From positions 44,517,230 to 44,581,229 of the forward strand of contig NC_068939.1 in assembly GCF_016801865.2 (NCBI RefSeq): DNA of 64,000 nt. The letters are read 5' to 3'. A model generated the notes under the pieces. It was not told where the DNA came from. It saw only the letters and a list, made by a program, of their open reading frames with translations, and did no database searches. The translations under genes and the position numbers were made by a program. The stretch is from Culex pipiens pallens (Eukaryota; Arthropoda; Insecta; Diptera; Culicidae). Positions 54,805 through 64,000 of this stretch are shown here, piece after piece (position 1 is the stretch's first letter; every line of letters begins with the position of its first letter).

Positions 54805-55380
54805 TATACAATCGAGATTCGGTTATCCGAAGGCCTCGGAAAAATTTCACTTCGGATAATAGAAACTTCGGGCAACCGAATCACGAAAAAAAACTTTTTT
54901 CTTTGTCTTATTTTTGACTGTCTAGCTTACGTGTGACCCCTAAACTACGCTAAAATGATAAAAAAAATTAAATTCGAGATGGCGGCCAATATGGCGGTGA
55001 CAAAATATTGAAAAAAAAAAATGCATTTTTTATTTAATAGACAATCATTTTTTCAAATTTTATTAAAATAGTGTCACAGAACTCAAATTTGTGTTTTTTT
55101 TACGCGTACGAACGCCCCGGCTACCAAAAATTACACATACGAGTAATCCACATGAGGGATAATCGCAGGGGTCAGCCTAACCGTAGTGCAATGGAAAGGC
55201 CTCGCCCTGGTGTAACCGCCTTTATGATCACGGTAACCCCTATGCCAGGTAAGTATAAACAAGAAAAAGAAAAAAAAACGAAAAATAATTTCTTTTCGTG
55301 ATTTTATTATCCGAAGTCCCTACAAACCTTCGGATAATCGAAACTTCGGATAATCGAGGCTTCGGGTAATTGAGTCTGTA
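54805..55380. mobile_element. GATTATCCGAAG repeat family, copy 3, with an inserted segment
   Basis: The left part (ATTCGGTTATCCGAAGGCC, CTTCGGATAATAGAAACTTC, TGACCCCTAAACTACGC) and right part (TTATTATCCGAAGTCCC, CTTCGGATAATCGAAACTTC) match 32048-32425. Between them about 150 bp (roughly 55100-55255) are foreign to the other copies and markedly GC-richer. Confidence 0.6.
55100..55255. repeat. GC-rich segment inserted in the copy-3 element
   Basis: It runs from about ACGCGTACGAACGCCCCGG to CCTATGCCAGGTAAGTATA and is absent from the other copies of the host repeat. It lies within a 76-codon plus frame (55071-55301) and ends in AGGTAAGT, which resembles a splice donor, so an exon-like or retroposed fragment is possible. 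I cannot identify it. Confidence 0.4.
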
Positions 55381-56217
55381 ATATATTGTGAAAACGTTGC
55401 ACTTAATCAAATACATTGTAAAGTACTTTTCAGTTGCAAATTCGATTCGACTCGTCGGCAAACTATCGGTCCATACTTCTGAATGGCTTAAAACATTTGG
55501 GGTTATGTCCCTTTAAATAATTTTTTTTTTCAAAAATTAAAAAAAATACGAATTTTTGGAAATTGTGATTTTTTTCCGTGTACCGTGTACCGATTTTTTT
55601 CTGAATAGACCACATCAATACCTACAATTCCTAGAAACGTTACAGATTTTCGAATATTTACGTACCATTTTTGTATGAACAGCTGCCAAATTGTATGGAG
55701 ATTTGTATGGGTGAACCATAGACACAAAATTGCTTCTTTGGTTCTAGGGATGGCCAACACAAAGTTTGAGCCAAATAAAAAACTATATGCAAAATCCATT
55801 ACCTTGTATCGAAATTTTTAAGGAATTTTTAGATGTTTTCAATAAAAATATTAACAAAATATTGAAATCAAGCATAACATTTCATTTGTGATCTTTTAAA
55901 AAAAAATTAAATAATTATTTTTGAAAAGATCAGTAAATCCAAAACTGAGCACTTCATTAAAAATTAGGCGACGTCCTTTTCGATTGCAAATTAACTTTAT
56001 AAATATTTTTTTTAAGTTTCATTGTACATGTTTTAGATTTTTTTTCAAAAATCTTTTTTTTCCACAATATCATATCTTTGGAACCAGATTGTTCACCATC
56101 ATTAGCGTAATTCACGGATATATGAAAAAGAAAAAAGTGCTTTATTTTGAGAGCATCAACCGGAATTTTTGAACAGCCCCTGAAGCTAGCCTGAAAATTT
56201 GAACTCAATGGCTGCAC
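55381..56217. other. AT-rich non-coding DNA
   Basis: Includes a CCGTGTACCGTGTACCG duplication near 55576. No gene. Confidence 0.5.
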
Positions 56218-56219
56218 TA

Positions 56220-56636
56220 CCCGAGCAGACGGAAATAACGTCGGAATAACATTTTTTGATATTTGAAAATACTAGGCCAATAACATTTTATGTTATTTAT
56301 AACAGGATGTGTTATTCGTCGTTATATTTTTTTTGTTATTGGATTGTTATTGTAATAACAGAATAATAACATTTAGAGTTATTCTTCGAACAAATCTTTG
56401 TTATTATTTTAACAACTAATCCGATCATCCCAATAACAGTTGGAGGTATTCTTCCATAACAAAAAATGTTATTACAAAGTTGTTTTGGCTTTCAACCAAT
56501 ATCAGACCAATAACAAAATTTGTTATGATAATATTAATTGTTATTATACTCTTATGCAGAAAATGATTTCTTTTTGTTATTTTAACAGTATTTGTTATTG
56601 AAATGGCATGAATTTTGTTATTACCGTCTGCCCGGG
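56220..56636. mobile_element. TA-flanked MITE packed with AATAACA/TGTTATT motifs
   Basis: CCCGAGCAGACGG (56220-56232) and CCGTCTGCCCGGG (56624-56636) are inverted ends flanked by TA (56218-56219 and 56637-56638). TGTTATT, AATAACA or near variants occur about 20 times in 417 bp in both orientations. No coding. Confidence 0.75.
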
Positions 56637-56638
56637 TA

Positions 56639-56784
56639 TGGCTAAAAATATGTATTTGTGAGTCGCTTAAAACGTGTCAAAAACATTGGATAACTTAGCA
56701 ATACGTATGTTGGGAATCCTAATAGCAAATAAGAGTTAAATAATGAATTGGGTAGTTTTTTACAAGCGTTTCTCTTTTGTTGCT
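56639..56784. other. AT-rich DNA before a gap
   Basis: Nothing recognised. A minus-strand frame here appears joined to the ORF1 frame only through the N run. Confidence 0.5.
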
Positions 56785-56884
56785 NNNNNNNNNNNNNNNN
56801 NNNNNNNNNNNNNNNNNNNNNNNNNNNNNNNNNNNNNNNNNNNNNNNNNNNNNNNNNNNNNNNNNNNNNNNNNNNNNNNNNNNN
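56785..56884. other. Assembly gap (100 N)
   Basis: A run of exactly 100 N. It removes the 3' continuation of the retrotransposon on its left. Confidence 0.98.
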
Positions 56885-57795
56885 TCAGCGTGGGTGGGTA
56901 ATCCATGTGCTTGGTTACGCTTTTCATACTCTCGTCTCGCTTCCGCGAACGTGACTCCCGTTTCTACCTGGATCTTGATTATTGCCACCTCCTTTTTGTA
57001 CTTAGGGCATTCCTTGCTGGTAGCTGGATGAGCCCCCTTACAGTGCTTGCAATATGGGTCCAAAATGCATCGTCCACCTTCCGACGGCTCAACGGTGTGC
57101 TGCAAGGAGCAGTTGAAGCAAACGGCTTCTTTCTTACAGTTCTTGCTTGTGTGTCCATAGTCACTGCAGTTAAAGCACAGCATCGGTGATGGATAGAACA
57201 ACCTTGTAGTTATTCTGAGCGGTCCAAACCAAATGTGTTTGGGGACCACAGTACCATTCAGAGTTAGGCAGACTGTTGCGGTGTTCACTCTGTTATTACC
57301 CTCTCGTTTTGTGAATCTGCGCGCATTCACCACTCCTTGTGCCGAAAGTTCCGTGACCAATTCGTCCTCGCTGAGTTCGATAGCTTCTCTGCAAACGACG
57401 ACGCACCTGCATACGTTTTGTCTGGGGTGGGTAACCACTTCCACTTTGGTACCATCTATGAGCTTCGTCATCGCCAGCAGCTTTCTTGCTTGATCGACGC
57501 TTCGAGTTTTCAGTGCGTATTTTGTACCGTTTTCTTCCGTGTTTGCTGACTCGATTTTTCCGCAGGTTTGTTCGATCGATTTGCCGATTACGAATGGGTT
57601 GTTTGGTAGCATGCTTGTTCCTGTCGGTTGCAGGAGCAGAACAATACGTTGCCCAAACATTCCTTGTCGATCCATCCATTCCGGCATTGTCCTCGCGTTT
57701 ACGTTTGTACCACTAGGTCCAGCATTCCCATCCGGAGGATCCCCGGGAGGGAGTGGGTTCAGCGCGGCCATGGCCGCAATAGCGTTGCAGCTCAC
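56885..57795 (-). CDS. Non-LTR retrotransposon ORF1 (gag-like), truncated by gap
   Basis: ORF1 proteins of I/Jockey-type LINEs bind element RNA and form particles. On the minus strand the frame runs from ATG 57795 (a second ATG at 57771 is a plausible alternative) for 303 residues to the gap. Residues 1-45 are Pro/Gly-rich. About 65-200 resemble the RRM-like region of such proteins. Three zinc knuckles follow: C207/C210/H215/C220, C226/C229/H233/C243 and C249/C252/H256/C263. A short basic, charged tail (267-297) ends at the Ns. The reverse-transcriptase ORF2 expected downstream (lower coordinates) is not found beyond the gap, so the element is broken or unassembled. Confidence 0.85.
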
Positions 57796-58470
57796 TTTAG
57801 AACCAGTACAGCGTTGCGTTCTTGTCTGAACAAGGAACGACTACCCTTTCACCTTCACACCAGATTCACCCAAGGGTTAAAGGTCCAGGTGATCGGTTTT
57901 GCGACACCGCCTAAGCAAGTGACGACTACCCTTTTACCTCAATTCAGACCCACCCAAGGGTTAAGGTCCAGGTGGCCTGTTTTGCGGCCCCGTCGGAACG
58001 GAAGACGACTACGCTTTACCCTATTCACTCTACAACGACCAAGCGTTAGAAGGTCCAGCCGTGTAGTTCGATTTCAGCTTCTCACTTTTTGGGACACGCT
58101 AGTGTAGTCCGTATACTGCAGTTCAGTTGATGTGCGTTTCTCCACCAACGGACGACAGGTGCGTTTCCAATGAAACGAGCTGTTGACGATGGAGATCCAG
58201 TAGAAGCTAGCAGATGTAGCAGTAGAAAGCTTGCCTGCACGTTTAAAGAGGCAAGCTTGCGGTGCTAGCTTTCGCTCTCTCTCTTGGTAACACCACTCTG
58301 CTGATCTAGCACTTGCTCCGTCGTCTGTTCGGTTCGAATATCAACAATCCAGATTCTGCTCGATATTCGCACTAATCCGTAGTTTTGCTGCTGTACTCGA
58401 TATTCCACCGATTGTCCGTTCACTTATGCTTCGACCGATACGAAAACTATTCGAAAACCGATCCGATTTC
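57796..58470 (-). mobile_element. 5' leader of the non-LTR retrotransposon
   Basis: GC-rich sequence upstream of ORF1 on the minus strand, containing three tandem ~84-bp units at 57837-58085 and complex sequence up to about 58470, where the satellite starts. It contains inverted AAGCTTGC / GCAAGCTT (about 58218 and 58253). Presumed to carry the internal promoter of the element. Confidence 0.55.
57837..58085. repeat. Tandem ~84-bp repeats in the LINE leader
   Basis: Units begin ACGACTAC at 57837, 57922 and 58005 (spacings 85 and 83 bp). Each contains CACCCAAGGGTTAA or a variant, GGTCCAG and, in the first two, GGTTTTGCG/CTGTTTTGCG. The third is the most diverged. Confidence 0.75.
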
Positions 58471-61400
58471 TTTTTGTATTTTTGTATTTTTGTATTTTTG
58501 TATTTTTGTATTTTTGTATTTTTGTATTTTTGTATTTTTGTATTTTTGTATTTTTGTATTTTTGTATTTTTGTATTTTTGTATTTTTGTATTTTTGTATT
58601 TTTGTATTTTTGTATTTTTGTATTTTTGTATTTTTGTATTTTTGTATTTTTGTATTTTTGTATTTTTGTATTTTTGTATTTTTGTATTTTTGTATTTTTG
58701 TATTTTTGTATTTTTGTATTTTTGTATTTTTGTATTTTTGTATTTTTGTATTTTTGTATTTTTGTATTTTTGTATTTTTGTATTTTTGTATTTTTGTATT
58801 TTTGTATTTTTGTATTTTTGTATTTTTGTATTTTTGTATTTTTGTATTTTTGTATTTTTGTATTTTTGTATTTTTGTATTTTTGTATTTTTGTATTTTTG
58901 TATTTTTGTATTTTTGTATTTTTGTATTTTTGTATTTTTGTATTTTTGTATTTTTGTATTTTTGTATTTTTGTATTTTTGTATTTTTGTATTTTTGTATT
59001 TTTGTATTTTTGTATTTTTGTATTTTTGTATTTTTGTATTTTTGTATTTTTGTATTTTTGTATTTTTGTATTTTTGTATTTTTGTATTTTTGTATTTTTG
59101 TATTTTTGTATTTTTGTATTTTTGTATTTTTAATTTTTGTATTTTTGTATTTTTGTATTTTTGTATTTTTGTATTTTTGTATTTTTGTATTTTTGTATTT
59201 TTGTATTTTTGTATTTTTGTATTTTTGTATTTTTGTATTTTTGTATTTTTGTATTTTTGTATTTTTGTATTTTTGTATTTTTGTATTTTTGTATTTTTGT
59301 ATTTTTGTATTTTTGTATTTTTGTATTTTTGTATTTTTGTATTTTTGTATTTTTGTATTTTTGTATTTTTGTATTTTTGTATTTTTGTATTTTTGTATTT
59401 TTGTATTTTTGTATTTTTGTATTTTTGTATTTTTGTATTTTTGTATTTTGTATTTTTGTATTTTTGTATTTTTGTATTTTTGTATTTTTGTATTTTTGTA
59501 TTTTTGTATTTTTGTATTTTTGTATTTTTGTATTTTTGTATTTTTGTATTTTTGTATTTTTGTATTTTTGTATTTTTGTATTTTTGTATTTTTGTATTTT
59601 TGTATTTTTGTATTTTTGTATTTTTGTATTTTTGTATTTTTGTATTTTTGTATTTTTGTATTTTTGTATTTTTGTATTTTTGTATTTTTGTATTTTTGTA
59701 TTTTTGTATTTTTGTATTTTTGTATTTTTGTATTTTTGTATTTTTGTATTTTTGTATTTTTGTATTTTTGTATTTTTGTATTTTTGTATTTTTGTATTTT
59801 TGTATTTTTGTATTTTTGTATTTTTGTATTTTTGTATTTTTGTATTTTTGTATTTTTGTATTTTTGTATTTTTGTATTTTTGTATTTTTGTATTTTTGTA
59901 TTTTTGTATTTTTGTATTTTTGTATTTTTGTATTTTTGTATTTTTGTATTTTTGTATTTTTGTATTTTTGTATTTTTGTATTTTTGTATTTTTGTATTTT
60001 TGTATTTTTGTATTTTTGTATTTTTGTTTTTTTGTATTTTTGTATTTTTGTATTTTTGTATTTTTGTATTTTTGTATTTTTGTATTTTTGTATTTTTGTA
60101 TTTTTGTATTTTTGTATTTTTGTATTTTTGTATTTTTGTATTTTTGTATTTTTGTATTTTTGTATTTTTGTATTTTGTATTTTTGTATTTTTGTATTTTT
60201 GTATTTTTGTATTTTTGTATTTTTGTATTTTTGTATTTTTGTATTTTTGTATTTTTGTATTTTTGTATTTTTGTATTTTTGTATTTTTGTATTTTTGTAT
60301 TTTTGTATTTTTGTATTTTTGTATTTTTGTATTTTGTATTTTTGTATTTTTGTATTTTTGTATTTTTGTATTTTTGTATTTTTGTATTTTTGTATTTTTG
60401 TATTTTGTATTTTTGTATTTTTGTATTTTTGTATTTTTGTATTTTTGTATTTTTGTATTTTTGTATTTTTGTATTTTTGTATTTTTGTATTTTTGTATTT
60501 TTGTATTTTTGTATTTTTGTATTTTTGTATTTTTGTATTTTTGTATTTTTGTATTTTTGTATTTTTGTATTTTGTATTTTTGTATTTTGTATTTTTGTAT
60601 TTTTGTATTTTTGTATTTTTGTATTTTTGTATTTTTGTATTTTTGTATTTTTGTATTTTTGTATTTTTGTATTTTTGTATTTTTGTATTTTGTATTTTTG
60701 TATTTTTGTATTTTGTATTTTTGTATTTTTGTATTTTTGTATTTTTGTATTTTTGTATTTTTGTATTTTTGTATTTTTGTATTTTTGTATTTTTGTATTT
60801 TTGTATTTTTGTATTTTTGTATTTTTGTATTTTTGTATTTTTGTATTTTTGTATTTTTGTATTTTTGTATTTTTGTATTTTTGTATTTTTGTATTTTTGT
60901 ATTTTTGTATTTTTGTATTTTTGTATTTTTGTATTTTTGTATTTTGTATTTTTGTATTTTTGTATTTTTGTATTTTTGTATTTTTGTATTTTTGTATTTT
61001 TGTATTTTTGTATTTTTGTATTTTTGTATTTTTGTATTTTTGTATTTTTGTATTTTGTATTTTTGTATTTTTGTATTTTTGTATTTTTGTATTTTTGTAT
61101 TTTTGTATTTTTGTATTTTTGTATTTTTGTATTTTTGTATTTTTGTATTTTTGTATTTTTGTATTTTTGTATTTTTGTATTTTTGTATTTTTGTATTTTT
61201 GTATTTTTGTATTTTTGTATTTTTGTATTTTTGTATTTTTGTATTTTTGTATTTTTGTATTTTTGTATTTTTGTATTTTTGTATTTTTGTATTTTTGTAT
61301 TTTTGTATTTTTGTATTTTTGTATTTTTGTATTTTTGTATTTTTGTATTTTTGTATTTTTGTATTTTTGTATTTTTGTATTTTTGTATTTTTGTATTTTT

Positions 61401-64000
61401 GTATTTTTGTATTTTTGTATTTTTGTATTTTTGTATTTTTTGTATTTTTGTATTTTTGTATTTTTGTATTTTTGTATTTTTGTATTTTTGTATTTTTGTA
61501 TTTTTGTATTTTTGTATTTTTGTATTTTTGTATTTTTGTATTTTTGTATTTTTGTATTTTTGTATTTTTGTATTTTTGTATTTTTGTATTTTTGTATTTT
61601 TGTATTTTTGTATTTTTGTATTTTTGTATTTTTGTATTTTTGTATTTTTGTATTTTTGTATTTTTGTATTTTTGTATTTTTGTATTTTGTATTTTTGTAT
61701 TTTTGTATTTTTGTATTTTTGTATTTTTGTATTTTGTATTTTTGTATTTTTGTATTTTTGTATTTTTGTATTTTTGTATTTTTGTATTTTTGTATTTTTG
61801 TATTTTTGTATTTTTGTATTTTTGTATTTTTGTATTTTTGTATTTTTGTATTTTTGTATTTTTGTATTTTTGTATTTTTGTATTTTTGTATTTTTGTATT
61901 TTTGTATTTTTGTATTTTTGTATTTTTGTATTTTTGTATTTTGTATTTTTGTATTTTTGTATTTTTGTATTTTTGTATTTTTGTATTTTTGTATTTTTGT
62001 ATTTTTGTATTTTTGTATTTTTGTATTTTTGTATTTTTGTATTTTTGTATTTTTGTATTTTTGTATTTTTGTATTTTTGTATTTTTGTATTTTTGTATTT
62101 TTGTATTTTTGTATTTTTGTATTTTTGTATTTTTGTATTTTTGTATTTTTGTATTTTTGTATTTTTGTATTTTTGTATTTTTGTATTTTTGTATTTTTGT
62201 ATTTTTGTATTTTTGTATTTTTGTATTTTTGTATTTTTGTATTTTTGTATTTTTGTATTTTGTATTTTTGTATTTTTGTATTTTTGTATTTTTGTATTTT
62301 TGTATTTTTGTATTTTTGTATTTTTGTATTTTTGTATTTTTGTATTTTTGTATTTTTGTATTTTTGTATTTTTGTATTTTTGTATTTTTGTATTTTTGTA
62401 TTTTTGTATTTTTGTATTTTTGTATTTTTGTATTTTTGTATTTTTGTATTTTTGTATTTTTGTATTTTTGTATTTTTGTATTTTTGTATTTTTGTATTTT
62501 TGTATTTTTGTATTTTTGTATTTTTGTATTTTTGTATTTTTGTATTTTTGTATTTTTGTATTTTTGTATTTTTGTATTTTTGTATTTTTGTATTTTTGTA
62601 TTTTTGTATTTTTGTATTTTTGTATTTTTGTATTTTTGTATTTTTGTATTTTTGTATTTTTGTATTTTTGTATTTTTGTATTTTTGTATTTTTGTATTTT
62701 TGTATTTTTGTATTTTTGTATTTTTGTATTTTTGTATTTTTGTATTTTTGTATTTTTGTATTTTTGTATTTTTGTATTTTTGTATTTTTGTATTTTTGTA
62801 TTTTTGTATTTTTGTATTTTTGTATTTTTGTATTTTTGTATTTTTGTATTTTTGTATTTTTGTATTTTTGTATTTTTGTATTTTTGTATTTTTGTATTTT
62901 TGTATTTTTGTATTTTTGTATTTTTGTATTTTGTATTTTTGTATTTTTGTATTTTTGTATTTTTGTATTTTTGTATTTTTGTATTTTTGTATTTTTGTAT
63001 TTTTGTATTTTTGTATTTTTGTATTTTTGTATTTTTGTATTTTTGTATTTTTGTATTTTTGTATTTTTGTATTTTTGTATTTTTGTATTTTTGTATTTTT
63101 GTATTTTTGTATTTTTGTATTTTTGTATTTTTGTATTTTTGTATTTTTGTATTTTTGTATTTTTGTATTTTTGTATTTTTGTATTTTTGTATTTTTGTAT
63201 TTTTGTATTTTTGTATTTTTGTATTTTTGTATTTTTGTATTTTTGTATTTTTGTATTTTTGTATTTTTGTATTTTTGTATTTTTGTATTTTTGTATTTTT
63301 GTATTTTTGTATTTTTGTATTTTTGTATTTTTGTATTTTTGTATTTTTGTATTTTTGTATTTTTGTATTTTTGTATTTTTGTATTTTTGTATTTTTGTAT
63401 TTTTGTATTTTTGTATTTTTGTATTTTTGTATTTTTGTATTTTTGTATTTTTGTATTTTTGTATTTTTGTATTTTTGTATTTTTGTATTTTTGTATTTTT
63501 GTATTTTTGTATTTTTGTATTTTTGTATTTTTGTATTTTTGTATTTTTGTATTTTTGTATTTTTGTATTTTTGTATTTTTGTATTTTTGTATTTTTGTAT
63601 TTTTGTATTTTTGTATTTTTGTATTTTTGTATTTTTGTATTTTTGTATTTTTGTATTTTTGTATTTTTGTATTTTTGTATTTTTGTATTTTTGTATTTTT
63701 GTATTTTTGTATTTTTGTATTTTTGTATTTTTGTATTTTTGTATTTTTGTATTTTTGTATTTTTGTATTTTTGTATTTTTGTATTTTTGTATTTTTGTAT
63801 TTTTGTATTTTTGTATTTTTGTATTTTTGTATTTTTGTATTTTTGTATTTTTGTATTTTTGTATTTTTGTATTTTTGTATTTTTGTATTTTTGTATTTTT
63901 GTATTTTTGTATTTTTGTATTTTTGTATTTTTGTATTTTTGTATTTTTGTATTTTTGTATTTTTGTATTTTTGTATTTTTGTATTTTTGTATTTTTGTAT
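58471..64000. repeat. Satellite array of the 8-bp unit TTTTTGTA
   Basis: An uninterrupted array of TTTTTGTA from about 58471 to the window end, roughly 690 units and continuing beyond. The first ~650 bp are invariant; later there are about fifteen 7-bp units (TTTTGTA), one AATTTTT variant near 59130, one T substitution near 60027 and one 9-bp unit near 61435. The 235-codon frame at its start is the 24-bp period read as a repeating octapeptide and is not a gene. Confidence 0.97.

Noticed and set aside
56719..56784. C-terminal continuation of the LINE ORF1 beyond the gap
   Set aside because: The join exists only through 100 Ns; the short piece has no zinc-knuckle or RT similarity and is AT-rich flank.
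58426..59133. 235-codon frame with a perfect octapeptide repeat
   Set aside because: The 8-bp satellite has a 24-bp coding period and no stop in this frame; it ends at the first array variant and has no gene context.
58471..64000. Possible telomeric repeat
   Set aside because: Insect telomeres are TTAGG-type, and Diptera lack them; TTTTTGTA has no resemblance and sits beside an internal LINE leader.

Overview
The window is non-coding-rich, AT-rich eukaryotic DNA from an insect, most likely a mosquito (Culicidae, perhaps Culex; inference). Supporting signs are a copia-type LTR retrotransposon primed by an internal initiator-tRNA(Met) site, a non-LTR retrotransposon ORF1 with three zinc knuckles, and many short foldback elements whose ends I recall as common in Aedes and Culex genomes (memory, not a search). 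There is no operon structure and no bacterial gene. Two 100-base N runs mark scaffold gaps.

Bases 1-8,800 are a nest of transposons. An older element with diverged inverted ends (about 555-700 and 8585-8772) was split by two insertions. One is a 2.8 kb foldback element (1158-3996, 8-bp target duplication). The other is a copia element (4178-8201) with two identical 240-bp LTRs and a 5-bp target duplication. The copia is young but defective: its protease region is interrupted by a ~420-bp A-rich tract, and its pol frame has lost parts of integrase, reverse transcriptase and RNase H while staying open.

Bases 9,836-10,756 hold four different miniature inverted-repeat elements in a row. They lie just upstream of the only convincing host gene feature, a first coding exon (11153-11647) of a Gln/Ala-rich, acidic, probably nuclear protein with a sumoylation-type motif, ending at a good splice donor.

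Bases 11,648 to about 56,700 contain no convincing further exons, apart from one weak candidate terminal exon near 45,721. They read as a very long intron and/or intergenic DNA. AT-rich sequence alternates with higher-complexity islands (about 25.1, 30.6, 33, 36.6, 37.9, 41.5, 46.3 and 47.8 kb) that could hold regulatory DNA. It also holds a dense collection of palindromic, transposase-less DNA transposons. The most striking is a 1,424-bp near-perfect palindrome (52356-53779) with Tc1-like ends, TA target duplications and a 74-codon frame present in both arms. Several families recur within the window.

Bases 56,885-58,470 carry, on the minus strand, ORF1 and a tandemly repeated 5' leader of a non-LTR retrotransposon. 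Its upstream side abuts a satellite of the 8-bp unit TTTTTGTA that fills the remaining 5.5 kb and runs off the window.
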